A DNA stretch of 64,000 nt from an uncultured Pelagibacteraceae bacterium (GCA_902613805.1 CACMIV010000002.1:186001-250000), one strand, 5' to 3'. Shown: positions 34,088 to 42,690, counted from the stretch's first letter. Made by a program: numbers and translations. The notes: generated by a model from the letters alone, not told the origin.

Positions 34088-34906
34088 TTAACTTAATACC
34101 TTTACGGAGTCCTCATGTTTGTTCAAAATTTCATACTTTTCAACGATATCTTTCCAAAAAAGAATATCCATCGTTCCATCAAAATTTTCTACCATAAAAG
34201 AACAGTTTTCTACCCAGTCACCATCATTATAGTAATGAACTCCATTTATTATTCGATGTGAAGCGTGATGAATATGTCCACAAATAACTCCTTTTAGATC
34301 TTTCTTTTTTGCATAACCTGCAACTATTTCTTCGTACTTATTAATATAAGAAACAGCATTTTTTACTTTTAATTTCAGATACTTTGAAAGCGACCAATAT
34401 TTCAAACCAAACAATAATCTTAACTGATTAAATCTTCTATTTAGCCATAACGCTAAATCGTATGCGCTAGCGCCAAGATGGGCTAACCATGGTGCAATAT
34501 TAATAATCGAGTCAAATTTATCTCCATGCAGTACAAGATATTCAGATCCATCTACTGTGCTATGTTTGATTTCATTAACTACCCTAATATCGCCTAGTGT
34601 TATGGGCACAAATTTTCTAACAAGCTCATCGTGATTTCCCGATACATAAAACACTTTAGTTCCATGTCGTGCTTTTCTTAGAATTTTTTGTATTACATCA
34701 CTGTGGCTTTGTGGCCAGTGCCATCTATTTTTAAGTCGCCATCCATCTATAATATCTCCAACTAAATACAAGTAATCTGATCTGGTATTTTTTAAAAACT
34801 CAAGTAACTGTTCAGCTTGACAGCCTTTTGACCCTAAATGAATATCTGAAATAAATATGGAACGATATTTTAAGAGAGGAATAACATTATTTTTTTCGTT
34901 GACCAT
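34088..34906 (-). CDS. PlcP-type metallophosphoesterase (phospholipase C of lipid remodelling)
   Basis: 272 residues. Calcineurin-like motifs in order: DIHLGS (21-26), GDIIDGW, GNHDE, HGDKFD and GHIHHA. The family is annotated as LpxH-like UDP-2,3-diacylglucosamine diphosphatase, but the gene pairing with the GT4 enzyme identifies the PlcP branch, which strips phospho-headgroups from phospholipids to save phosphate. A Pho-box array lies 81 bp upstream but is oriented away; a half-site on the minus strand (35026-35020) might serve this operon. Confidence 0.85.
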   Translation of the reverse strand: MVNEKNNVIPLLKYRSIFISDIHLGSKGCQAEQLLEFLKNTRSDYLYLVGDIIDGWRLKNRWHWPQSHSDVIQKILRKARHGTKVFYVSGNHDELVRKFVPITLGDIRVVNEIKHSTVDGSEYLVLHGDKFDSIINIAPWLAHLGASAYDLALWLNRRFNQLRLLFGLKYWSLSKYLKLKVKNAVSYINKYEEIVAGYAKKKDLKGVICGHIHHASHRIINGVHYYNDGDWVENCSFMVENFDGTMDILFWKDIVEKYEILNKHEDSVKVLS

Positions 34907-34986
34907 AAAATTGGTAAAAAAGAATCAATTTTCATTATATTACCAATAGTTTATGAAAGATTTGTTAAGCCATACTTTCTAGAAAT

Positions 34987-35042
34987 CTGTCATAAAATTT
35001 TAATATTCTTGTAATTTTTATGACAAAATTAAAAATTATAAT
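34987..35042 (+). promoter_or_regulatory. Pho-box array with -10 box, pointing to a non-coding region
   Basis: CTGTCAT (34987-34993), TTTTAAT (34998-35004), TTGTAAT (35009-35015) and a weaker ATGACAA (35020-35026) lie at exact 11-bp steps. After a further ten bases comes a perfect TATAAT (35037-35042). That is the layout of a PhoB-activated promoter, directed rightwards, yet no coding gene follows on the plus strand for more than 1.5 kb. The first half-site is the consensus Pho-box sequence. Confidence 0.8.
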
Positions 35043-35048
35043 TTATTA

Positions 35049-35132
35049 TCGAGTAACTAGACAGAAGACTGAACTTCCTCATTTAATCCTCCACCCTTCC
35101 AAATATAAATGGGGAAGTTCTTCTCTTATTTC
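35049..35132 (+). ncRNA. Candidate phosphate-starvation small RNA with anti-Shine-Dalgarno loop
   Basis: Downstream of the predicted PhoB promoter, 35071-35084 (GAACTTCCTCATTT) pairs with 35107-35120 (AAATGGGGAAGTTC): 14 pairs, one of them U-G. The 22-base loop (35085-35106) exposes TCCTCCACCCTTCC, which includes the anti-Shine-Dalgarno core CCTCC. A pyrimidine-rich, T-containing tail follows. The expected start is about 35049. Alphaproteobacterial sRNAs such as the NfeR1/alpha-r14 and cuckoo families also present CCUCC-type loops. Start and end are predicted. This is the main content of the 365-bp gap 34907-35271. Confidence 0.6.
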
Positions 35133-35232
35133 AATTATGGTAATTTGTATATTAAGTTAAATGAAATAAAAAAAATTCATAGATATGAATTGTTTAAACT
35201 AAGAAGCTTATGGAAAATAAAGATGTTTTTCG

Positions 35233-35260
35233 GAGAGAGCTTCCGTTAAGAAGCCCTCTC
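35233..35260 (-). terminator. Hairpin after the 140-residue membrane protein gene
   Basis: GAGAGAGCTTC (35233-35243) pairs with GAAGCCCTCTC (35250-35260): ten pairs and one mismatch, with a six-base loop. It lies 11 bases past the stop of the minus-strand gene at 35272, but no T tract follows on either strand, so it may be a 3'-end stabiliser more than a classical terminator. Confidence 0.5.
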
Positions 35261-35271
35261 TTCAAAGAGAA

Positions 35272-35694
35272 TTATAGCCAACCAAAATGAGTTCCAATGC
35301 GGGCTTTACACCTCGACATTACAACTGCATATCCAACATAGACAAGTATTGTTGCAATTAGCGGGGCATAGGTAAGTATCTCGTCGGCAATAATTGTATT
35401 TCCTATTGCTCTAAGTGCAGCAATAAATGAAACAAGAGCCATTGCTCTGAAAAATACCATCGATTGACTAGCGGGAGCCATCATGGCCATTACATTGCCA
35501 ATAGCAATACCAATATAAATAAAGCCAACAGTTCCCATAAAGAACATGGTTCCCTCGTTAGGCGTTGATCCACCTGTTCTTTCCATAAATGCACTTGCGG
35601 TGTTATCACCTAAAAACATAAATGCATAAAAGAGAGCTATAAACGTTATTATGCTAAGTATAATGACTGATGGTCTATCTTCTAATTTTATCAT
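35272..35694 (-). CDS. Four-span membrane protein, single module, unknown function
   Basis: 140 residues with four hydrophobic spans. Its start (M-I-K-L-E-D-R, then a hydrophobic span with F-Y-A-F-M-F, then a polar loop with R-T-G-G-S-T-P-N-E) parallels that of the upstream 271-residue protein (M-F-K-T-D-D-R, A-M-Y-A-M-I-N, R-Y-G-T-L-D-A-T-D). It therefore looks like one copy of a repeated 4-span module. I do not recognise the family. Eight bases separate it from its neighbour, so the two are probably co-transcribed. Confidence 0.75.
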   Translation of the reverse strand: MIKLEDRPSVIILSIITFIALFYAFMFLGDNTASAFMERTGGSTPNEGTMFFMGTVGFIYIGIAIGNVMAMMAPASQSMVFFRAMALVSFIAALRAIGNTIIADEILTYAPLIATILVYVGYAVVMSRCKARIGTHFGWL

Positions 35695-35702
35695 AAAACC
35701 TC

Positions 35703-36518
35703 CTAATGATTTCCTTGTAGTCGGAAAAATAAAATTAACGATCCGACAAAGTTACCGATTATTGCTGACACAAGTAGTGTGTTCATTTCTCCACCCGCTG
35801 ATGTTAATCCAGCAGCAGCAAAATTTAAAAAGACGGCAAAGAACATTATTGAAGTAATTAATCCAGTTACAATTAAACTCATGCTGTAACCCGTCCTTAA
35901 CTGGTACAATAAGGCAATTGTCCATGCTATAGAGAAATACATAACACCAGTAGCAAACCTCTGAGAAACTTCATTTAGTTCTAATCCTGGTGTATCAGTA
36001 ATTAATTGTGATGGATTTATAAAATATCCTACTACAAAAAATGCTTGTGTTGCCAGACCAAGCCATAAGATCGTTTGACACAATTTATCGCTAGTTCCCC
36101 ACATGTTATCAGCTTTGGTGAAATCAAAATTCATTCCAAATGCTCTAGCTCTCGCAACAATAATTGCGATCAATTGAATTACAAAAAATCCTACTGCAGT
36201 GTAATTTTGATCACTTTCATCGGCAGCCATTTGGCCACTGACACCCCAAATAAGGAAAAGTATTGCTAAAGGTACTGCGTAAGTGAAGAATGCTCGATCC
36301 AATCCTTTATAACCCATATAAATTAATCCGGCCACAAATCCGAAGTTCATCATGCCATACCAACCTAAGAAAAACCTATTAGTATCAGTGGCATCAAGAG
36401 TTCCATATCTGTCTATTAAGTAATCAGGATTAAAGAAATTTATCATGGCATACATGGCCGCAATAAAATAACAAATCCCAAGACAAATTTGGACTAATCT
36501 GTCATCAGTTTTAAACAT
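35703..36518 (-). CDS. Eight-span membrane protein made of two related modules, unknown function
   Basis: 271 residues. The first half begins DDRLVQICLGICYFIAAMYA and the second, near residue 142, SDKLCQTILWLGLATQAFFV; each has an N-P-x-x-L-I stretch at the end of the first span and then an acidic, Thr- or Asn-rich turn before R-F. The halves also resemble the adjacent 140-residue protein. This suggests internal duplication plus a separate single-module gene. The domain layout recalls DUF4345-like proteins, but I would not assign it. Confidence 0.75.
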   Translation of the reverse strand: MFKTDDRLVQICLGICYFIAAMYAMINFFNPDYLIDRYGTLDATDTNRFFLGWYGMMNFGFVAGLIYMGYKGLDRAFFTYAVPLAILFLIWGVSGQMAADESDQNYTAVGFFVIQLIAIIVARARAFGMNFDFTKADNMWGTSDKLCQTILWLGLATQAFFVVGYFINPSQLITDTPGLELNEVSQRFATGVMYFSIAWTIALLYQLRTGYSMSLIVTGLITSIMFFAVFLNFAAAGLTSAGGEMNTLLVSAIIGNFVGSLILFFRLQGNH

Positions 36519-36688
36519 AAAAATCCCCTTTAAATTTTAAACTTCTGAAACTCTAAAACGTGATGCATGAAAAGAAAGTTAAATTTTAAGAAAAAACAGG
36601 ATAATTTTTATAACTTCTTCTTCTAATTTAATGTATATTTCATAATCGCAAACTTTATAATTAAAGTAGTGGTTGAGGAAAATAATAT

Positions 36689-37570
36689 ATGCAATTGATT
36701 CAATTATTAATTGATGGAATCGCGTCCGGCTGCATCTATGGCTTAGTAGCTTTAGGATTTGTTTTAATTTACAAAGCAACAGAAACCATTAATTTTGCTC
36801 AAGGCGATATTCTTATGCTTGGTGCCTTTGTTGCATACTCACTTATTGGCATTTTAGGCATGGATTACCTTACAGGATTTGCTCTTACTGTTTTAATAAT
36901 TGCTGTTTTTGGATTTTTCCTTGATGCCGTTGTAGTAAGGCAGATTATTGGACAGCCTGCGTTCGCTACTGTTATGCTAACTATCGGCTTAGGTTTTATT
37001 TTCAGAGGCTTTGCATCAATTTATTGGGGAACTGATATATTTTCATTCAGTACACCGTTTTCTGGAAAAATAACTGAGTTTAATGGTCTTATAATTTCAT
37101 ACGTGAACCTCTCTATAATTGTTGGAACTGCAGTTTTAATGTTTGCACTATATTTCTTTTTTACATTTTCAAAAATTGGTGTGGCTATGAGGGCATCTTC
37201 AGAAAACCAATTAGCGGCGTACTATATGGGAATACCAGTTAAATTTATTTTTTCATTAATATGGTCAATATCTGCAGGAGTAGCTGCTGTCGCGGGTGTA
37301 CTTCTCGCACCAATTACATTAGTAGACACATCAATCTCATTAATTGGTTTAAAAGCTTTTGCTGCAGCAGTATTGGGTGGCTTCGGATCAATACCTGGGG
37401 CGATTGTTGGTGGAATTATTATAGGTATTGTCGAACAATTATGTGGAACTTATGAAAATTATTTATTTGAGGGGGTTAGAGAAATATCTGCTTACCTCGT
37501 TCTTATCTTAACATTAATTATTTATCCAAGAGGTTTGTTCTCAGACAAAGCTGAGGTCAAAAAAGTATAA
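36689..37570 (+). CDS. livH: Branched-chain amino acid-type ABC transporter permease (LivH-like)
   Basis: 293 residues, about eight spans. The LivH family start (IQLLIDGIASGCIYGLVALGFVLIYKATETINFAQGD, positions about 4-40 with the Gly-rich pore loop and N-F-A-Q-G) is intact. AVLGGFGSIPGAIVGG near the C-terminus is the coupling-loop region. GAGG lies nine bases upstream of the ATG. The real substrate of these transporters ranges from amino acids to amides, urea and aromatic acids, so the name denotes family only. Followed at once by livM and livG. Confidence 0.9.
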   Translation: MQLIQLLIDGIASGCIYGLVALGFVLIYKATETINFAQGDILMLGAFVAYSLIGILGMDYLTGFALTVLIIAVFGFFLDAVVVRQIIGQPAFATVMLTIGLGFIFRGFASIYWGTDIFSFSTPFSGKITEFNGLIISYVNLSIIVGTAVLMFALYFFFTFSKIGVAMRASSENQLAAYYMGIPVKFIFSLIWSISAGVAAVAGVLLAPITLVDTSISLIGLKAFAAAVLGGFGSIPGAIVGGIIIGIVEQLCGTYENYLFEGVREISAYLVLILTLIIYPRGLFSDKAEVKKV

Positions 37571-38643
37571 TGAGATTTATTTTTAAAACTAAATATTCAC
37601 AAGATATAAATATTGCAAAACATAATGGCGATCGTTTTTGGTATTCATTACTTATTTTAATCATGGTTGTATTACCACTTGTATTGGATGATTTTTACTT
37701 AGGAGAAATCTCATATATTTGTATTTTATCCATTGCTGGCATTGGTCTTATGATTTTGTCTGGATATACTGGTCTTGCATCTTTGGGCCATGCGGCATTC
37801 TTAGGAGTTGGTGCTTATACTCATGCCTTTTTGTTAACTAATGGAATACCTTTTTACGCATCAATTCCTGTCGTAATAATTGTTTCATTTCTAGTGGGAG
37901 CTGCAATTGGAATACCAATCCTACGCTTAACAGGGATGTATTTAGCTATCGCAACATTAGCCTTAGGTTTTATTGCGGAACATGTTTTTATAAAATGGGA
38001 ACACTTTACTGGCGGTAACAGAGGCTTGCCTGTGCCTCAACCAGAATTCTTGGGCATGAGCTTCTATGACAGTGTTTTCTTTTATTATGTCTGCCTTGTC
38101 TTTCTTATTGCCGCGATGTTTGCAGCAATCAATATACTCAGATCTCCAACTGGAAGAGCATTTGTTGCTATTAGAGACAGTGAAATTGCAGCACAAAGTT
38201 TAGGCGTTAACTTAGGTCTCTATAAAGCTTTATCATTCGCTATTTCTGGAGCCTTTACTGGCTTAGCTGGCGCATTACTTGCTCATTATATTGGCTACTT
38301 AGCTCCAGATATATTTAATATCTTTTTATCTTTAACATTACTTTTGCTTATTGTTGTTGGTGGAATGGGAAGTTTACATGGAACAGTGTTTGGAGCAATA
38401 TTCGTTGGCTTCTTACCGCAATTAATTGCCATCTGTCGTGACTATTTACCAAGCTCTATTGGCTCACAACCAGGTCTTGAGCCAATGTTGTTTGGATTAA
38501 TACTTGTATTCTTCATTTTATATGAACCACTTGGTATTTATGGAAGATGGATGAAAATAAAATTATTCTTTGAACTGTTTCCTACTTACAAAAGACAAAC
38601 ATTTAAGAAACAAAAAGTATTTACTAAATCGGACCGAGTATAA
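37570..38643 (+). CDS. livM: Branched-chain amino acid-type ABC transporter permease (LivM-like)
   Basis: 357 residues. Family blocks: ILSGYTGLASLGHAAFLGVGAY, RLTGMYLAIATLA, GGNRGL, RDSEIAAQSLGVNL, and VVGGMGSLHGTVFGA. Heterodimer partner of LivH. The ATG lies on the last base of the livH stop region, and its own stop overlaps the livG start, so translation is coupled along the operon. The C-terminal tail of about 25 residues is basic and cytoplasmic. Confidence 0.9.
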   Translation: MRFIFKTKYSQDINIAKHNGDRFWYSLLILIMVVLPLVLDDFYLGEISYICILSIAGIGLMILSGYTGLASLGHAAFLGVGAYTHAFLLTNGIPFYASIPVVIIVSFLVGAAIGIPILRLTGMYLAIATLALGFIAEHVFIKWEHFTGGNRGLPVPQPEFLGMSFYDSVFFYYVCLVFLIAAMFAAINILRSPTGRAFVAIRDSEIAAQSLGVNLGLYKALSFAISGAFTGLAGALLAHYIGYLAPDIFNIFLSLTLLLLIVVGGMGSLHGTVFGAIFVGFLPQLIAICRDYLPSSIGSQPGLEPMLFGLILVFFILYEPLGIYGRWMKIKLFFELFPTYKRQTFKKQKVFTKSDRV

Positions 38644-39401
38644 TGAGTTTATTTGAAGTAAAAAATATCACTGTAGCATTTGGAGGAGTAAAAGCACTTA
38701 ATGATGTATCATTCGGTATCGATAAAGGTGAAATATTTACAATAATTGGTCCTAACGGAGCAGGTAAATCAACGCTCTTCAATGTAATAAGCAGAATCTA
38801 TGAGCCAAGCAAAGGTGAGATATATTTTGAAAATCAAAACATCTCAAAAACTAAACCTCACAATATATCAAAGCTTGGAATAGCAAGAACATTTCAAAAT
38901 TTAGAATTATTTGAAAATGCAACTGTTCTACAGAATTTACTTCTTGGACGACACATTTATAAAAAAACAAATATTTTGTCTGAGGTATTTTTTACACCCA
39001 GTGCCCGTAAACAAGAACATGAATACAGACTTAAAGTTGAAGAAGTAATTGACTTCCTAGACCTTCAACATTACCGAGATACTCTTATAAACGGCCTTCC
39101 CTACGGTGTTCGCAAAAATGTTGAACTTGCAAGAGCTCTTTGCACTGATCCAAAATTACTTCTATTAGATGAACCGTCATCAGGATTAACAAATGAGGAA
39201 ACAATTGATCTTGGCTTTTGGATAAAAGATATTCAATCTTTATTAGGAATTACCATAATTATGATTGAACACGACATGAGTTTTGTAAATAAAGTGTCAG
39301 ATCGTATTCTTGCACTTAATTACGGCAAAATACTTGCATCTGGCCTACCTGAAGAAATTAAAAATAACGAAGATGTTAAACAGGCCTATATGGGGGAGTA
39401 A
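38643..39401 (+). CDS. livG: Branched-chain amino acid-type ABC transporter ATPase (LivG-like)
   Basis: 252 residues. Walker A GPNGAGKST, RTFQNLELFENATVLQNLLLG (LivG-type Q-loop), a signature degenerated to LPYGVRKNVELARAL, Walker B LLLLDEPSSGL and the switch MIEHDMSFV. The change of L-S-G-G to L-P-Y-G is common in LivG-type ATPases, whose LivF partner carries a complete signature. The matching LivF and binding proteins are encoded at 48.8-53.8 kb on the other strand. Confidence 0.9.
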   Translation: MSLFEVKNITVAFGGVKALNDVSFGIDKGEIFTIIGPNGAGKSTLFNVISRIYEPSKGEIYFENQNISKTKPHNISKLGIARTFQNLELFENATVLQNLLLGRHIYKKTNILSEVFFTPSARKQEHEYRLKVEEVIDFLDLQHYRDTLINGLPYGVRKNVELARALCTDPKLLLLDEPSSGLTNEETIDLGFWIKDIQSLLGITIIMIEHDMSFVNKVSDRILALNYGKILASGLPEEIKNNEDVKQAYMGE

Positions 39402-39525
39402 ATTCTTCTATTCAACGGATTAGCTGCAACTTTTAACTCCCACTTTGTTAAATTTTTTTTTACAAATAGTTTTATGAAACAAAAATGTAATAAATTCTAA
39501 ACAATTTATAAATAAAGTTATTTAT

Positions 39526-40788
39526 ATGAAATTTTGTAAATTAATAATCACAATTATTTTTATTCTCTATTCTGGTCCTAGTCAGGCTAGCAAATGGGAT
39601 ATTTTTTCTAATCCAAATGAAGAAGTTCTGAAATGCTTTAAAAGTAATGGTTTAGAAGAAAGTGAAATCAAATTCTTAGAAAACGGTCGACCAGACGAAA
39701 AACCATTAAGAAAAAAAGCAAAAGAGGTTATTCAATCATGTAAAAAAATATGGAAGAAAAATGGAAATAATGTTGCTAGCAGTGAACAAGATCCTCAAAT
39801 TTTTAAAACCTCCCCTTTTGGTAAAGATCTGCAATTATTAGTATATGAAGCTAATAAAATTCAGGAAGGAACATTTTTACTAGTTGTCCCTCAAAAAAAT
39901 TCACACGGTCGAGTAGTGGAAATTACTAATAATGCTGAAATCGTTTGGCAATACAATGGGGATAGCTCATTTGGAAGATTAGATGATGCTAAATTCACAA
40001 ATAAAAACACAATTTTAATCGCCGCTGAAAAAGGGGTTTATGAGATAGATAGAGAAGGCAAAGTAATTTGGTCTTACAAAACTAAAGTAAGTCATGATGT
40101 TGATAAGTTATCGAACGAAAATGTCCTTATAAATTACGCATGGGGTCCTAAAGGAAGTAAAAAAATCATCGAAGTTGATAACAATAAAAACGTTGTGTGG
40201 AGTTGGGATGGCATGAAGACTCATAACATTGCTCCATTTGCAGATGCATATGCGTCGGATTCAAAAACTACTGGTTCAGGTAAAACTTGGATACACAATA
40301 ATGGTGTGACTGCGCTTGCAGATGATACTTTTTTAATCTCCATGCGTGATTTTCAAGAAATTATTTGGATTAATAGAGAGGCTGAGATAATAAAAAAATA
40401 TATTTTTAATTGTAACAAGAAAAAAAGAGCTCTTTTGACCTCTGGAGAGATAAGAGGATGCAATCCTCACGAGCCTCAACAACTTCAAAATGGCAATATA
40501 GTAGTTGGTTTAAGGAATCCTGATAGAGCTATTGAGTTTAATCCTGAGACAGATAAAATCGTTTGGCAATGGCGAGCCCCTAAGAGTAAGGCATACGGAA
40601 CAATAAGGGACGTTGATAAATTGAAAAATGGTAATTTTATGGTTGTTACTGGAAGTCATTTACTTGAAATAAACTCAAATGGAGAAGTTGTTTTAGATAT
40701 TGGTGCAAAAGAGTCTTTAAGCCAAGATCATAGAATACTTTACAAAGCTCAGAAAATTTATCCTGATGGCACTTTTTCACATGATTAA
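39526..40788 (+). CDS. Secreted arylsulfotransferase-like beta-propeller protein
   Basis: 420 residues with a signal peptide (1-22, ending S-Q-A). A helical N-terminal region is followed by a propeller from about residue 85. Repeated blade signatures of the form E-I-x-x-x-x-x-I-V-W-x-W/Y (GRVVEITNNAEIVWQY, VYEIDREGKVIWSY, IIEVDNNKNVVWSW, AIEFNPETDKIVWQW) match the arylsulfotransferase/ASST-like family. HNNGVTALADDTFLISMRD resembles the family substrate-site blade. Classical ASST transfers sulfate between phenols through a His. I cannot be sure that residue is present, so the enzymatic role is open. Confidence 0.7.
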   Translation: MKFCKLIITIIFILYSGPSQASKWDIFSNPNEEVLKCFKSNGLEESEIKFLENGRPDEKPLRKKAKEVIQSCKKIWKKNGNNVASSEQDPQIFKTSPFGKDLQLLVYEANKIQEGTFLLVVPQKNSHGRVVEITNNAEIVWQYNGDSSFGRLDDAKFTNKNTILIAAEKGVYEIDREGKVIWSYKTKVSHDVDKLSNENVLINYAWGPKGSKKIIEVDNNKNVVWSWDGMKTHNIAPFADAYASDSKTTGSGKTWIHNNGVTALADDTFLISMRDFQEIIWINREAEIIKKYIFNCNKKKRALLTSGEIRGCNPHEPQQLQNGNIVVGLRNPDRAIEFNPETDKIVWQWRAPKSKAYGTIRDVDKLKNGNFMVVTGSHLLEINSNGEVVLDIGAKESLSQDHRILYKAQKIYPDGTFSHD

Positions 40789-40852
40789 TACTTTGTGAGA
40801 TTAATTAAATTATTTTGAGTTGCGAAAGAGAGTATTGGTTGTTTCTAATTCG

Positions 40853-40966
40853 CTTGCGTACTGTCCTATACGAGCCTGTACAAGACTGTACGTCTATGAA
40901 TGAAAGTATAGATAATTTTGTTGCTATGCCTACTTTCGACGTCGTACAGTAACGCGTGACTCAGGC
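40853..40966. other. Structured, less AT-rich intergenic element
   Basis: This part of the 194-bp gap before 40983 is noticeably richer in G+C than its surroundings and carries nested inverted repeats: ACTGTAC (40885-40891) with GTACAGT (40944-40950), GTC (40892-40894) with GAC (40938-40940), GAAAGTA (40902-40908) with TACTTTC (40931-40937), and TAG with CTA inside. GCGTACTGT near 40856 and ACAGTAACGC near 40946 also match with a bulge. There is no T-run terminator and no convincing reading frame. It could be an RNA, a protein-binding site or a relic of a small repeat element. Confidence 0.45.
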
Positions 40967-40982
40967 GTATATGGGTAAATAA

Positions 40983-41759
40983 TTAAATAATTAAAATAAT
41001 ATAGAAGATCCATACTGGAATAAATAATATCCAATATCCGTACATCCACATCATCCCAACTACTCGGCCCCAATCGTTAATATCAAAAGATACTTTTCGA
41101 TCATAGATTGAGCTTTTAAATTCAAACTTAACTTTAGATAGACTCATTTTAAATTCTTGAGCCTTAATTTCAGGATTGGTATTAATTCTATTTGTAATAG
41201 ATTTTAAATGCAGTACTTGCCAAGGTAGATATAAAGATCCAAAAACCATGCTAATGATAATTAGTGAATAGTGAGCATTTGATAGATCTAAGCTAAGCAT
41301 AACTATACTTAAAATCGTATTAATGAAAAATATTACAAACCATCCAAACTCTTCATAAAAGTAAAAACGTTCGTATTTCAAAAGTATTGCGCCCCAACAG
41401 AAAAACTGTGAAATAATTACTTGGATAACCATTAACCAAGAAATTAAATCAACAAACATATATTGATCATAATTAATAATTCTAAGCACATAACTAAACA
41501 TATATATATATGTCACCTCAACGATGGTTACTAAAAATCGTGTCACAAATACTGAAGAAAGAACTGAGTCAATGATTACTGCTTTAGAGGCATAATTCAC
41601 AGGAAACAAACATCTAAATGCAGAAACTGAAATTAAAATTATTGCTGGAACAACAAGGAATAAGTCATCGCTAATGTTTGTTATTGTTAAAGAGGCCCAA
41701 AGTAGAAATAAATTAGAAATGACTCCTACTCTAAGTCCTTGTAAGAAATATTTGTACAT
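40983..41759 (-). CDS. Multi-span membrane protein of unknown function
   Basis: 258 residues with about seven hydrophobic spans and a polar loop of about 50 residues near positions 185-235 (SITNRINTNPEIKAQEFK and onward). Aromatic-rich membrane segments (MWMYGYWILFIPVWIFY) close the protein. No family recognised. It is the last gene of a minus-strand run whose upstream members are DoxX-like, a second membrane protein and a sugar dehydrogenase; it starts one base after the DoxX-like stop. Confidence 0.65.
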   Translation of the reverse strand: MYKYFLQGLRVGVISNLFLLWASLTITNISDDLFLVVPAIILISVSAFRCLFPVNYASKAVIIDSVLSSVFVTRFLVTIVEVTYIYMFSYVLRIINYDQYMFVDLISWLMVIQVIISQFFCWGAILLKYERFYFYEEFGWFVIFFINTILSIVMLSLDLSNAHYSLIIISMVFGSLYLPWQVLHLKSITNRINTNPEIKAQEFKMSLSKVKFEFKSSIYDRKVSFDINDWGRVVGMMWMYGYWILFIPVWIFYIILII

Positions 41760-42161
41760 TTAATGTCCTAATTTGTATTTGCCTGGATGAACAGCAGATA
41801 AAATTAATAAGCCAGCGATTATTCCAGTGTTTTTAACAAAATTTTGAAGTTCATGTCTTTGCTCCAAACCTTCACTCATATTCCAAAAATCGTGCATATA
41901 GTAATTTATTAGTATTGTGAGTAGCGCTAATATAAAGGCAGATAATTTCGAATAATAGCCGGCTAAGATTGAAACTGAACATATGCCTTGTAAAATAATT
42001 GTGATAATTAAAGATATTTCTGTATACGGCACCTGATGATCAAACATGTAATTCAGAGTAAATTCATAATTAAATAATTTGAATATGGCTCCAAAAACTA
42101 AAAAATAAATTCCAATTATAATTCTTCCTAAAAGTAAATTAATATTACTCATATTATTCAT
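41760..42161 (-). CDS. DoxX-like membrane protein
   Basis: 133 residues, four spans. L-G-R-I-I-I-G-I-Y-F-L-V-F-G-x-x-K at the start, G-I-C-S-V-S-I-L-A-G-Y in the middle and H-D-F-W in the third loop fit the DoxX pattern. DoxX-like proteins take part in quinone-linked redox in archaea, but bacterial members are mostly unassigned. Overlaps the upstream gene by 8 bp. Confidence 0.75.
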   Translation of the reverse strand: MNNMSNINLLLGRIIIGIYFLVFGAIFKLFNYEFTLNYMFDHQVPYTEISLIITIILQGICSVSILAGYYSKLSAFILALLTILINYYMHDFWNMSEGLEQRHELQNFVKNTGIIAGLLILSAVHPGKYKLGH

Positions 42162-42690
42162 TCCAATTCATATATTTTTTACAGCCCTGAGGTACATCTT
42201 CAAAATAACTAAACCCCTCCTGCCAAATATAGCCTGCCTTAAGACAGCACGAAAGTTTTTCTTCTGAGTCGCTGTGAAAATCATAGCATATCTTCTCTAA
42301 TGGGATCCTTTTTTGATAGTTAAATGCCTCAATTCCAAAAATTATAATCGAGCTAATTAATAAATATAAAAAACTAGTACCGATGCTTAAAATTCTAAAT
42401 TTTGAGACTAATGGTATAAAATAAAAATAAAATAACGCAGGCACCGGAGCAAACATGGCCATTAAAATGTAAACCACATAACTTGGTACAATAAACTGAA
42501 CATTAAGTTCGTTTGTGTAGTAGTAGTCTATGAAAGGCAAATAAGACAAATATGCTAGATAAAGAAGCCATAATAAAAGAAAAAATGATTGGAGGCTTAA
42601 TAGTTTATTATGAGATTTTCTTTGACGAAATAAATAAAAAGGAAGTGAGTAATAGGTTATTATTTTTATCATTAAGTAAAAATAAAACAT
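42154..42690 (-). CDS. Membrane protein with cysteine-rich C-terminal tail, unknown function
   Basis: 178 residues: about four hydrophobic spans, then a hydrophilic tail of about 45 residues with four cysteines (KICYDFHSDSEEKLSCCLKAG and later GCKK). The tail could bind metal or form disulfides. No family recognised. Its start overlaps the stop of the sugar-dehydrogenase gene by one base, so the genes are translated from one message; a supporting role for a periplasmic redox enzyme is possible. Confidence 0.65.
   Translation of the reverse strand: MFYFYLMIKIITYYSLPFYLFRQRKSHNKLLSLQSFFLLLWLLYLAYLSYLPFIDYYYTNELNVQFIVPSYVVYILMAMFAPVPALFYFYFIPLVSKFRILSIGTSFLYLLISSIIIFGIEAFNYQKRIPLEKICYDFHSDSEEKLSCCLKAGYIWQEGFSYFEDVPQGCKKYMNWNE

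Noticed and set aside
36579..36779. 66-codon minus-strand frame
   Set aside because: Overlaps the livH start and leader; translation is rich in His, Cys and Ile without any fold pattern and has no ribosome site.
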